DNA from: Lumnitzera littorea
Taxonomy: Eukaryota > Streptophyta > Magnoliopsida > Myrtales > Combretaceae
NCBI GenBank assembly: GCA_024138015.1
Contig: JAMXBB010000007.1
Span: forward strand, 64,867,377-64,931,376
Length of the DNA stretch: 64,000 nt
Reading direction: 5' to 3'
Below, piece after piece: positions 50,192-60,955 of this stretch. Position numbers and translations under genes: made by a program. Under the pieces are notes generated by a model. It was not told the DNA's origin. It did no database searches and worked only from the letters and a program-made list of their open reading frames with translations. Position 1 is the stretch's first letter. The number at the start of each line of letters is the position of its first letter.

Positions 50192-51106
50192 CTCTTCATG
50201 TTCGATAATAGGACCTAATGCTTTGTCAAGTTGCTCTTTTGTGATATTGACATGCTTATACTTAGTGAAATCCATGTATGGTTCATTTGATGTACTCGCA
50301 TTCATCTACTCCACATTAGTTATCATATACTGTAGATGGGGTGTTAGAAGGGTTGGATTGTTTGATTCATGTATTTCATGCTTGGCCCGGGTACTTGATT
50401 CTCTGCTATGCCTTATGTATGCTTCTTGAATACTCCATTTCCCAAAAGACTTGGCCATCTTAATGAAATTCTCAACATCTAGCCTTAAGTTACCCATCAC
50501 AATGTTTCCATTCACATACATAATAACTTTCATGTAATCTGTCATTTTTACCTTAGTAATGCTACCATAAACTGAAGATTTAGATGACATAAAATACTTC
50601 ATCTACATACCGAGCGATAATTTAACAAAATGCATAATGTTATCTCGTTAAACTACATAGTGCATTACCTAACTTCAACTTATTAATTCTACCTAATACA
50701 TTGTGAGCGCCAAAAAAAAAAGAAAAAAAAACCAATTTCAATCTACATACTAACATTTTTCATACCCACATTTGTACAAGTTATCTATCCAACCACAAAA
50801 AATGACTTAGTATAAACCAATTATAAGAAATTTTCGTGAAATATCAACAAATTTGAAAAATTAAGGTGCATCCATGACTAATAAGTATATGTAATACATT
50901 AACATTTTTTTTTAAAAAAAACCACATACAGTATGGATTATTATTAAAATAAAAAAATCACGAATGTGAATTATGAATTATTACCTATTTAAATCGTAGA
51001 TTAGCATAAAAAAATGGATAAGTACTTCAACCTTGTCTTTCCTCCTGTTTCCTCTATGTTTTAGAAGTTTCAGGTTTTTAGTGTAGTGAAAATGAGGCAA
51101 GATCGT

Positions 51107-51325
51107 GTGGATTGGGATTTATATAGGTAGTATGTTGAAGGCGTAGCAACTAGCTGTATATCGAAGTGCACATGTGTACGCCTTCTTAGTAACTCTTAAT
51201 ATATTAAAGGCACATGTAAGTGTAAAAATTAACTAAAAGTGAAGACACATTGGAAGAATATTTTTCTCATGGGGCCCTTTTCTATATTATTTTTTGGAAA
51301 AGACCTCATAGTTGTATAAAACTCT
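51107..51325 (-). repeat. right terminal inverted repeat of MULE, with TATA box
   Basis: Inverted copy of 39356-39593. On the minus strand CCTATATAAAT (51127-51117) is a plausible TATA box about 500 bp upstream of the transposase start codon, so this repeat probably carried the transposase promoter. Confidence 0.85.
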
Positions 51326-52309
51326 CATGGCTATCGGTGATGCTGCTGGATGGAAATCTATTGTTATGCTATTGGTCGAGTGGAGATTTGTTTGTGCTTG
51401 AATATTTTGATTAGTGTCCCTTTTATAATTTTCACAATTCAAATCTAAACTTAAAGCTTTGAATCACACATGGCTAGGTTATGGATGACCTTCAATTTTA
51501 CCAAATCTTTATCAAGTGAAGATTTTTGCAAATCTAACTTAATGAGAATTCAACTAATTCCACAAAAAATTTCAAAAGATTTGATACAATTTGTTGTAGT
51601 AATGGGATCTTGAAGCTTTAATATTTTCTTCCCCTTTACTAGTGCTTTTCGGCCTAGAAAAAAAAATTAGGAAGGGGTTGGTCTCGCGTGCTTTAAAAAA
51701 ATTTGCTTACTCCTTATAGGCCTTGAACCAACAACCTTTGATCCCTAACATACTTATGTCCATGTACCTAGTTGATGAAGTTAGACATCTTTCTCATTAC
51801 CTTGTGCAAACCAATTAACTTAAACTCTAGAATCTAGACCTAACTTTAGTTCTTATTTAAAAACCTAGGCTCAACATGACCCAATTTATTTAAAACGACC
51901 AACTTATCAAAATAGCCTAAAATATACATGCTAATTTTTTTTAACACCACTTTTAAATTTAATAAATCTCGAGCCTTATTTTAATTAGTTTAGTTTATAT
52001 ATATATATTTAAAAAAAAAATTGGAAGAAAAATTCACTTTATGAACTCAAATATCTTATTAGACTATTAAAAATATTTTTTTAATTAAGCCCAAAAATTT
52101 TAAAAACTCTAAATTTGTTAAATTACATGTACACTTCAAATTTTACCTGATTCAGCTTAAAAGATCAATTGACTTAACTTAGATACTAATGACACTTTGT
52201 TTATTTTTTTTTTTTTCAATTTTTTTTGTATTTTTCCTATAAGCTTAGCTTAGAAAACCAAGAAGAAAAGAATCTAAAATAAAAGAGTAGCAAAAATGAG
52301 GTATTTACA
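51326..52309 (-). mobile_element. right LTR of element C, third fragment
   Basis: Resumes the LTR after the MULE at GGCTATCGGTGATGCTG, matching 19999 onward in the left LTR, and ends GAGGTATTTACA. It contains an AT run at about 51995-52005. It retains about 110 bp (51620-51745) that the left LTR lacks. Confidence 0.88.
51711..51796 (-). repeat. tRNA-like module in LTR of element C
   Basis: On the minus strand a box A-like TAACTTCATCAACTAGG is followed by a box B-like GTTGGTTCAAGG about 50 bp later. The left LTR keeps a better box A (TAACTCAATTGG, about 20354-20343) but has lost box B to a deletion. It is in sense orientation, as in the LTR at 665-3324. Confidence 0.45.
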
Positions 52310-52314
52310 CCTAT

Positions 52315-53010
52315 TTATTGAAAGTTTTCTTAAAAATCAAAGTAATTTAAGGACAAATAAATAAAATAAATTGCATGAAAAAGGGATTAAGTTTGAGCCT
52401 AAAATTGAAAAGTGAATGAATTAAAAGTGTTAAAATGTTAAGGTGTTTAGTTATGGGTCTTGTTGACTTGAGTAATTATGCCTATGGGGTGCTTTCGTAT
52501 AGAATAATGCTTATCAACTTGGGTAACGAGCGTAGGATTATTGGTTGAAAACTTGCTACAAGGGTTAAGAAAAATGTTTATGTAAAGATTAGATCTACAT
52601 AAATGTGAGAAGGTTGAAATTGAATGGAATAAGTAGATGTTTTGAAGGGGAGTTTTGATGCATGATAGCTTAAGATCATATGGTCTAAGACTTATTGACC
52701 AAATGAAACTACTCCAACTCAATTGGAAAAAAGAGAAAAAGAAAAAGAAAGCAAATCCTCCAATGAAAATAAATACTAAGGAAATAATCAGGAGACTGGT
52801 TGATATAACATGCATTTTTTTTAATTATTGTGCTTAGACAAGTAAAAGAGGGGAATGTAGACCCATTAGTTTTATAAAATATGGATAACCCTTTCTTAAT
52901 TAAGTTTATATTTACTCTAATTTTTGGTTTAATCTTTGTTTATATAATGTGATTTAACTTCAATTAACATAGATTAATTTTGTATTCTAGTATGACTTTT
53001 AGTAGCTAGT
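52315..53010 (+). mobile_element. element A interior, continued after C
   Basis: Continues the sequence interrupted at 18084. It matches 56240-56915 of element B (GCCTAAAATTGAAAAGTGAAT, ATGAAACTA, CATAGATTAATTTT). Noncoding: the open frames at 52447-52837 are on both strands of the same segment and have no signature. It ends CTAGT before the LTR of element B. Confidence 0.7.
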
Positions 53011-54780
53011 TGATAAGTGTATAAAACCCCACACCTATCTCAAGGATTTCTTTATCAATTATATGTGATTTAATAGAAATTTGAGCCAAATTGTATTAAT
53101 TTGCATTAAAATCACATATAATCATGTGTACATTATATTTTTGTGTCTTTAGTGCTTAAAACTTGTGTTTATTGGAAGAATTTAAGCTTTTAGTGCTTGT
53201 TGTTGTAGGCCTTTAGGCTACCATACTGCTTGAGAAGCTAAAAGAAAGAAGAAGATGAAGACATGGGGCAAGGACCATCGGCAGGATGGTAATTCAATCC
53301 ACCGGCTTTACAGTGATCTAATATACCATCTTTTCGATACAAAGCTTGAAGACCAACTTAACCAACCATCAAGCTGATGGAGTCGATGGTGTTTAGAATA
53401 TAAACTGTGTAAGTATCTTAAATAAAGGACTATACCGGCTTGACAGTATCCCTAGTCATTATCTTGTAGGTATACTAAATCCTTGAAGTTAAACATACAG
53501 TTTCATTTAAGGGTGAGGCAATTGATGGTCGACACATGTCTATCATCTTACTGGCTCTTTGCATATTAGCTTGCTAATAGTACCCTTGATATAAAAGCGC
53601 TCCTTCATTTTAGCTATTGATTTTAGGGAAAATTGCCAGGACTTAGGGTTTTATTTTCACCATTATCATCCTTCTTAGGTTATCTTAAGCTAGTCTTAGT
53701 ATAATTTTGCCATTTCTACGGCATTTTCTTGTAGTTTCATGCTTGTAGTGTGGGTATCTTATAGATTTTAGCTCTTTTCAAGGGTTAGGTGTGGATTTCC
53801 ATTGAATTCATGGAGAATGTTAGAGAAATATTAAGGAAATATGATTAAAGTTGAGGAGCTTGATTTTATAATGTTCTCTTTATATTTCCCATGTTTAACA
53901 CAATGTTTATTTTCATATTCATGTGTTTTATATGGTGAATATCTAACTTCTATGAATATGATGATTAGAGCCTATCGGGTTTATGAGTAGTATGTGAACC
54001 TGATGAAATAGTTGTGGCTATTGATATTTTTATGTTGTGATAGTATAAACTTGGAATTTTGACTTAGTTGTATGGAAAAATTAGATATAAATCTAATGTT
54101 GGGTTAATATCGAATGAAGTAGTTATTTCCATACATTTTGCCTCCCCACTTGTTATCTTAATAGGGTTTAGATATCGTAATAGGATTTGAAATCCCTTAG
54201 TATAACCTAAGATTTCTAATTCAGATGGGTAATTCTTAAGAATTAAAGATTTAATCCTTTACTCACCTTGAGATAAAATTGGTTAGGATGAGAAATCAAT
54301 TATAACATGGTTATTTAAGTAATGATAATGCTTAAATAACTAATTGATAGTATAGTCGAGGGATTAGTAATACAATGCTCTTGCTACATAATAAAAGTTA
54401 CAAAATGAAAGTGAGATAAATTTTATGAGTGTAAGTAAAACCCATGTTTAGACTATCCTGAATACTTTAATAGCATGGCCACAATGATTTTAAACAATTG
54501 TTTGCTAACTACTTACTTTTCTTATTTGTAAAGAAATCCACATATTGATGTTGAGAAATTTTATAAAATCCATGATTAATTCCATTGTAGTCTTTCTTTT
54601 CCCCTAGATAACTTGCATGTTTTCTTTTAAAAAAGTTGAATTGATTTGCTTAGATTAGAGTAGAATTATTAAAATCTAGTACTTGGCTATATTTCTAGAC
54701 TCTATTCTTTCCTTCATTGCAAAGTACAACCTTGGTTTGAAGATTTGTATACCCTTGTGTTGAAATTACAGGACTTCAGT
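53011..54780 (+). mobile_element. Athila-like LTR of element B
   Basis: Starts TGATAAGTGTATAAAACCCC and has a TATA box TATAAAAG at 53590-53597. The length of about 1.75 kb fits Athila-type LTRs. It differs from the LTRs of element A. The exact end and the primer site were not recognised, and no second copy of this LTR occurs in the window. Confidence 0.55.
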
Positions 54781-54829
54781 TATTTTATGTAAAGAAGGGG
54801 AGTAGTACAATTTGAAGAATTCTTTGATC

Positions 54830-55870
54830 AAGAGACTGATAGAACTTTTAACAAATGATTGAGAGAGAGAAGATTTGTTGAGATGGAACATTTAAATCAA
54901 TGAAACAATCATGGAAATGGTTTGAATAAGTTAAATTAAGATGGAAATGAAGTGAATTTGCAAGGGTTGAATAGTAATGGATTGAATGGCATGAATGTTA
55001 GTGGTAATGGTAATGGTAATGGATATCATAGAGCCTCATGGGAATATAGTATACCCACCATGGATCGTTTTACTGGTAGTAGCATAGCCCATTATCCAAG
55101 CCAACAACTTCGAGCTTAAACTTGTATTGATACAAATTGTGTAAATATATCAATTTAGTATAAGTGCTTTGGAAGATCCGAATGAATACCTACAAAGTTT
55201 CCTCTAGTTGTGTGTGACTTTGAAAAGCAATGGTGTTTTTAAGGATGCTATCCAATTAAGGCTATTTTCATTTTTCATGAGAGATAAAGCTTAAAGTTAG
55301 TTGTATTCCCTACTACCTCATTCTATCACCATTAGGGAATAGTTAGCTTAGAAATTCTTCTCAAGTAAATGATATCACAATGTTTCACCAACATGATGGA
55401 GAGTCCTTATATGAAGCTTGGGAATGGTTCAAGGAATGTTGAGAAGATGTTTGCATCATGGACTACCAATGTAGCTACAGGTTTAAACATTTTATAATGG
55501 TCTATTAAGAAATTTGTAGTTTATGATCAGTGTTGCATCTGGAGGTAACTTGATGGGAAAAAGTCTCGAGGAAGCATATGAATTGATGGAAGAGATGGCT
55601 TTTAACTCCTTTAGATGGTATGCTGAGAGGACAAATGTTGGAAGAGTTGCTAGCGTAAAAGAAGAAGAAAAATTTAGTGTGATAACTTCACAAGTTGTTG
55701 CCCTTTCTAACAAATTGAACAACATGCTTGATGCCAAAGTGAGTTCGAGCCAAAATATGGGATGCAAGAAGTGCGGCAGTGTTGATCATGATGAGTACAG
55801 TCACTATTGGTATTATGAGAAAGATCAAGGTATATAAGAAGTAAATTATATGAACAACTTTCAGTAGAGA
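54830..55870 (+). pseudogene. Athila-like gag remnant, element B
   Basis: Frame-broken gag. Readable parts are IPTMDRFTGSSIAHYP (about 55055); TLKSNGVFKDAIQLRLFSF (about 55212); MRDKA (about 55276); DGESLYEAWEWFKEC (about 55395), the family's GESLYEAWERFK motif; and an intact stretch at 55523-55837 from SGGNLMGKSLEEAYELMEEM to the zinc-knuckle-like CKKCGSVDHDEYSHYW. This is the best-preserved gag C-terminus in the Athila material here. The capsid would package element RNA; no functional product is expected. A short GGTAAT repeat lies at about 55000-55022. Confidence 0.8.
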
Positions 55871-57185
55871 GGATCAAATAATTAATTTTTTCTTTTCAAA
55901 AACAAATTTTTTCAAGAAGATATAGAATCGGTTTGATATTGTATATCTATTTGCCATTATTTTTCATCTAACTAAAGAAGCAACTTTTTGGGGATAATTT
56001 TTTCAATTTTTACATGAATTTGCTTAATCATTATGACCTTTTTATACAATGTAAGAATTGAATAATGAAATCTATATGAAGTGTAGAGTTTCTTATATTT
56101 GAGCTTAGATTTAGACTTGCATTTAGGAAGAGCATTGCTAATTGGGAATTATTTATCTATATTTTACTTAAGTATATACTTACTCCTTAGGAAGCTTGAG
56201 AGCCTTCTAGTTTCTAACAAATAAACAAATGATACCTATCTCTTGAAAGTTTCCTTAAAAATCAAATTAGTTGGAGGATAAATAAATAAAATAAATTGAA
56301 AGAAAAAGGATTCAAAGTTGAGCCTAAAATTGAAAAGTGAATAAATTAAAAGTGCTAAAATGTTAAATAGCCTAGTTTTAGGCCTCATTGACTTTAAAAA
56401 TTAAGCTTTTAGGGTGCTTCCTTTGTGTGCAATAACATCCTGTTAACTTGGGTGATAAGCTTGGGATTGTAGGCCAAAGTTACGCTACAAGGGTCAAGAG
56501 AAAAGTTCATGTAAAGGTTGGATTCGTAAAAAAGTGAAAATATTGAAATTAAATGGAATAAGTGGATTATTCAAAGGGGATTTTTAATGGTTGATACCTT
56601 AAGATTGTCTGGTCTAGGATTTACTAACCAAATGAAACTAATCTAGCTCAATTGAAAAAAAAAGGAAAAAAAAAATCCACCAATGAAAATAAACAAAAAG
56701 GGTATTGGTTGATTTAACATGGATATGTTTTTAATTGTTGTGCTTATAGTGGTGAAAGAGGAGCGTACATATCCTTTAATTTTATAAATGCAGATAGCTC
56801 TTTCTTAATTAATTTTATGTTTATTTTGACTTTTACTCTAATCTTTATTTAAATAATGTGGTTTATCTCTAATTTACATAGATTAATTTTTGAATTCTGG
56901 TATGGTTTTAGTTGTTAGTACATGTAGTGTGTTGTTACGTTTTAAGAGCATGCAATTTGGATTAAGTGTAACTTTATAGAATGAAAGTTGTTGGAGTTTC
57001 GAAATTGATGTTGAAAAGATGAATTTTGATGGAAAAGTATGCACTCTTGTTTTTAGATAAAATGTGTGTGATATTTAAATTGGTTCTATAGTCAAGAGTG
57101 TTCATTGATTTTCATCCTTGAGAGTTTTCTTGAGCTTTTATTTGTTTTGCTTGAAGACATGCAAAGACTTAAATATGGGGGAATT
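55871..57185 (+). mobile_element. 3' noncoding part of element B/A, with polypurine tract
   Basis: Directly follows gag, with no protease or pol. The stretch 55895-56915 duplicates the A interior (17745-18084 plus 52315-53010). From 56916 it runs uniquely to a polypurine tract ATATGGGGGAATT (57173-57185) before an LTR of the element A type. Whether the join belongs to B or A is unresolved. Confidence 0.6.
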
Positions 57186-57540
57186 TGATGATTGTAAAAA
57201 TATACATGCTTTATAATTGATTTTATATTGCTTTTATAAGATTTTATGGATGTTAATATTGAATTTGATGCTTATTTGGTTTATATTTGATTTTAGGTTT
57301 TGTTTGATTGATTTGATGATTTTAGACAAAGGTTTGGATAATTTGGATTAGTTTTGAAGCTTAAGAAAGGATCATACCCATGACCAAGGACCATGAATTA
57401 AAATTATAGATAAAGGAGCAAGAAAAATAAGGAACAATTAATAACCAGAGAGGATTACGGTCAAGATCACAAGCGTGCTTCTTAGGTGCGAGCCTTCTCT
57501 TTCACTTATTTGTAATTTCTAAGTAGAGAAAGATCATAAG
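57186..57540 (+). mobile_element. 3' LTR of element A, first fragment
   Basis: Starts TGATGATTGTAAAAATATAC and aligns with 13304-13640 (TTTGTTTGATTGATTTGATGAT, TTGAAGCTTAAGAAAGGAT, GAGAAAGATCATA). Interrupted at 57540, continues briefly at 59720-59734, then is cut by a Tat-like element. Confidence 0.75.
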
Positions 57541-59711
57541 CATAGTTGTCAAAATTGCGATTCTATCCTTGCGACTTTACAAGTTTACAATTTTAGAAAG
57601 CTTTCCCGAATTAACTCGTGTATAAACTCTTTTTTCATGTAGAAACTTATGTTTTTAACCAAGTTTACATGTAAACTTAGTAGAAACTTTTGTTTTTGAC
57701 TGAGTTTATCGATTTTATATATCCAAGTTGAATGGGCTAAAAAATAAAAAAACAATTACAACTAAGTTTTTACAAGCCATTAACTATCAAGGCATTACAT
57801 AATCTTTCTTATCCTATTTTATTTTATTTTTCTCTTTTTCTCTCTTTTAATTTCTTATTTTATGTTCATAGCCTTTACCTAGGTTTCAACTCTAAAAGCA
57901 AAGATTACAAGAAAAACTATATAATTTAGTTTACATGATCTGTAACTTGAAATGAGTTGAAATATTTTGTTCTATTTAGTTAATTACTTTTTTTTTTCAA
58001 AAGAAAATAATTGAAAAGTTTGTTTTGAACTTTCTTTGTCCTTATTCCATACATGTTTAATTATATATTATTGAGAAATTTTTATGAAAAGAGAATTTAA
58101 TCTTTTCATTTCTTTATTTTTGATAAAGGCACATTTTTCTTGTTTTAAAGTGCAAATTAAGATAGAATTATTATTGATTTTATAGAAATCATTAAGAAAT
58201 GGTACTTAATTATTTTCATTTAGACATTTCAGGAACTAGAGGGTTCAAGAGTGGAATTATGGATAATTTAGAGGAATTTTATGCAAATAAACGAAGTTCG
58301 AATCAATATGCATAAGTTGGAATTGAAGGTAGTTAGCTTACAATGAACATCAGTAGCCTTGTGTCTATGTTGCTAGCTTTACACTTACACTACCGGTCTT
58401 CATGAAAAAAAGAGAGTCACATGAGTTAACCTTAATTTTTCTTATAAATTGCTTATGTTTCACAGTTTAGAAGACTTTAGGTTTTTTTTAGAGACTAGAG
58501 AACATACTTTCCTTAAACTTAGAGAGTCGTAGAATAGTATTTAGTTATTTCTTGAAGAATTCTTCGAGAGAATTGCTTGGATCATTGAGATGACTTTGCT
58601 TTTGCTGTGGAGACCAAGTTGAAGTTGTAATTAAAGATTATCTTTTCCAATACAGAATTGGTGACATCTATTTCAATTATTCTTATGTAATTTTGTGAAT
58701 TACTTATGCTTTCAATTATAAATTTCTTTGCAATTTCAGTTAGTATTTGTATTTTTGTTTCCAAATCTATGGCTGGTTAAATTTATTTGTGAGAATTGAT
58801 GAAACTCTAGATAGTTAAGACGATGAATGTGTTCATGTTATAGGATTAAGAGATATATTGATGATTTATGGTTGTAATTTCCATGATTTCAATTATAATT
58901 GTTCAATTGATTATACTTATTAGAAACCCTAATGATATGGGAGTAGATATAGGGTTTGTTAGAAATTCTTAGTTGATTTGATTAATTAATGTGGAAGCAG
59001 AGTTAATTGAATTAATTAGAAATTAATGCGATGTTCGGCGATTGATTATTTACTAAGACATTAAGGATAATTAATTTAGGACATTAGACAATCATAGTAT
59101 TGGGAGATATATGATTGTATTTTAGAGTCTATTGTTAATTGGAAAATGTGAGAGCTAATTAATTAATTAGGAGTTTAAATCCTTAGGTTTTAAGGTATAA
59201 TAATTTCACTTGAATGACCATATAGCTATTAATCTATATAACAAAATAACAATTTGATTGGCATAATCCAAGGTGGATTCTGTTTTCCCATAATTCTCAA
59301 TTGATTGCTTAATTTTAGATTTTTCATAGTTATTTTATTTTCAATATTTTTAGAGTAATTATTAGATTAATTAATTTAATTTTGATTACTTGAATATTGA
59401 TAAGAACTAGCGTAGGATTAGTAATTTGTTAGTTCTCAAGGGATCGACAACCTTAATTTCTCTATATTACTTGATTCTGACTCAGTATACTTATTAGAGT
59501 ATTCGTGATTTATTTATATTTATATATATTTTAAGCAAATCAATTTCCATCATGTATTTTAAGTTTTGAATAATTATTATAAGTATCTCTATAGTTTTTT
59601 AAAACTATTTTACATAGGTTGTAGAAACTTACGTTGTGACGTTTCGATTTCACATTCTGGTTCTGCTAACCATTTAGTGATTCTATATAGATTGTGAGTT
59701 TGACAACCTTG
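57541..59711. mobile_element. hAT-like non-autonomous element, 2,171 bp
   Basis: Interrupts the LTR of element A. The ends read CATAGTTGTCAAAATTGCG and, from the other side, CAAGGTTGTCAAACTCAC: imperfect inverted termini of the CA(G/T)GGTTGTCAAA type common in plant hAT elements. The flanking 8-mers ATCATAAG (57533-57540) and ATCACAAA (59712-59719) match at six of eight positions. No transposase is readable. The middle (about 58400-59580) looks like yet another LTR-derived segment (GGGATCGACAACCTTAATTTC near 59440). The 60-codon minus-strand frame at 58582-58764 has no signature. Confidence 0.5.
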
Positions 59712-59734
59712 ATCACAAATAGGAATCACACCTG

Positions 59735-60187
59735 ATGATAGTAGAATTTCACCTTAGATTAGAGCTCAGCACATTACTTATCGAGTTGCCAAGGTCGGCA
59801 TTATGACCTGATTTGATGACTAGGGAGACTTTGGGCTTGACCAATTTGATGGGCCCAAAAGCCTTGCCTACCATTCCCTTAGCTTAATTGCATAACTACC
59901 CATTCCCCTTATCTTATGGTATGTAATTAAATTAAGCAGTCATTACGTGGCCTATAGCAAATGAACTAGCGTTACTATAGTTGTTGGACAAACGTCTATA
60001 AATATGGAGACATCAATACTATAAGGACTGTCTACATTCTCTAAGAACTTACCTACTCACTCTCTTACTCTTAAATATATTGACTTAGACATTGGAGTAA
60101 CTACGCTAAACTAGCCTTGGTATCCCTAACTTAATTTTCTCTTTTTCTTTCAAGAATCAATTCACAACACCATTTTGACCAACAACA
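59735..60187 (+). mobile_element. LTR of first Tat-like element
   Basis: TATA box TATAAATA at 59997-60004 and the segment TTGACTTAGACATTGGAGTA (60088 on), a hallmark phrase of Tat-lineage LTR ends (TTGACTTAAGCATCGGAG). It ends at the primer site. The 5' boundary is approximate. Confidence 0.6.
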
Positions 60188-60206
60188 TTTTGGTGTTGTT
60201 TGTTCT
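60188..60206 (+). promoter_or_regulatory. primer binding site of first Tat-like element
   Basis: TTTTGGTGTTGTTTGTTC is a transition-decayed form of the Tat site TTTGGCGCCGTTTGTGG. The better-preserved counterpart is at 61429-61447. Confidence 0.6.
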
Positions 60207-60221
60207 AAAACCTTTATACTT

Positions 60222-60955
60222 ATGGTTAAGACAAGATTAACTAAAAGTGCAAGTACTAATAACTCTTCTCAGCATTTTCAAAGGGGGAGTAGGCACCTTG
60301 ATGAAGATCACTTGGTTAGATTAGAGTACCTTTATGCTGATTTGGCTAAGGAAAACAAAGAATTGTCTAAGAAGAGCTATGAAATTTTGAATCTCCTTTA
60401 GAAAAATAATTTACCTAATTAGAATCATGGGCATGGAGACTATAGTGCTAAGGACTCTGATAATTCAGTCCATTCACTTGAACTGCTAGGAAAGCAGGTT
60501 AGAGTGATGCAAGGAACTTCGAACCTTATACTCAAAAGAATGGATAAAGGAAAATAACCATAGTAGGTACACCTTGTTGGACCATCACATGTCAGTGCCC
60601 CTACTACGGCTAGTCGTTAATTACAATCAAGAAAAGTCCTTTTGTTCCAAAAATTTTGGAGGAAGTCATACCATGGCATGTCAAAATTTCCATGCTTTTA
60701 GATGTATAATGTAACAAAAGACTTGGAGGACCATCTCAAATATTATTGCACTCTTGCTAAATTGTACAGCTTGAGTGATGTCGTGGCTTGTTAAGCATTT
60801 CCCTCAACTTTACGAATTGCTGTAAGTATGTAGTTCAAAAATTTGAAGCCAAATACTATCATATGTTTTGAGGATTTGGTAGAGGTGTTCTTATAACACT
60901 TCCTTGCAAGCAAGTTCCCAGTTAAGGACTCATTTGTCCTTAACACTATCCATTT
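60222..60955 (+). pseudogene. gag remnant of first Tat-like element
   Basis: Starts at ATG 60222 (MVKTRLTKSASTNNSSQHF) and is parallel to the gag at 61456-62740. Readable pieces are LVRLEYLYADLAKENKEL, a heptad-like stretch; DLEDHLKYYCTLAKLYSLS; DVVAC-stop-AFPSTLRI; and HFLASKFPVKDSFVLNTI. Several TAA/TAG codons replace CAA/CAG or TGG. It stops abruptly near 60955, at the equivalent of the LNTIKQKF motif, where the second element begins. Confidence 0.7.

Larger units (their letters stand above)
43135..50602 (-). pseudogene. MuDR-type transposase, split by element D
   Basis: Mutator transposase remnant. Coding runs from Met at 50602 to about 50192, is broken by element D, and resumes at 45290 in frame. 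Domains in order: an N-terminal part with MTDYMKVIMYVNGNIVMGN (PB1-like); an acidic linker (about 45290-45135); a DNA-binding domain from GMHFDTKKDLIEAIKSF to KWMLRTY (44918-44700); a core with ICVDGTFLYNKYRHKLL (first Asp codon 44286-44284); LCLISNR, where the family's second Asp is Asn (44112-44110); YMTSNIVKSYNFFLKSA (about 43810-43760); a SWIM-like segment HTCMYQKWQIYRIPYSY (about 43490-43440) lacking its last Cys and His; and a zinc knuckle CNACG-stop-EGHNRRRCSK (about 43188-43140). Several in-frame stops. Not functional. Confidence 0.85.
39356..51325 (-). mobile_element. Mutator-like transposon with PMD gene
   Basis: About 12 kb, or 7.1 kb after removing nested element D. The long terminal inverted repeats are about 220-240 bp: 39356-39593 and 51107-51325. 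They share AAAAGGG(T/C)CCCATGAGAAAA and GTTAATTTTTACACT blocks. Flanking 9-bp duplications are TATGGTTAT (39347-39355) and CATGGCTAT (51326-51334), as expected for Mutator-like elements. The left LTR of C gives the empty-site sequence. It carries two minus-strand gene remnants, a transposase then a plant mobile domain gene. Decayed and presumably immobile. Confidence 0.88.
18085..52309 (-). mobile_element. Ogre/Tat-like retrotransposon C with nested insertions
   Basis: A 34 kb unit in minus orientation inserted in element A. It has two related LTRs: 18085-20898 is the 3' LTR, and 33736 to 52309 is the 5' LTR, broken by later insertions. Flanking 5-bp duplications are CTTAT (18080-18084) and CCTAT (52310-52314), differing by one transition. 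A primer site abuts the right LTR and a polypurine tract abuts the left LTR, both on the minus strand. ORF1-like and gag remnants are also on the minus strand. No pol could be read. Without later insertions its length is about 14 kb, normal for Ogre-type elements. Confidence 0.85.

Noticed and set aside
52447..52837. Overlapping open frames on both strands
   Set aside because: The segment is the noncoding 3' region shared by elements A and B; the related copy at 56400-56750 does not keep the frames.
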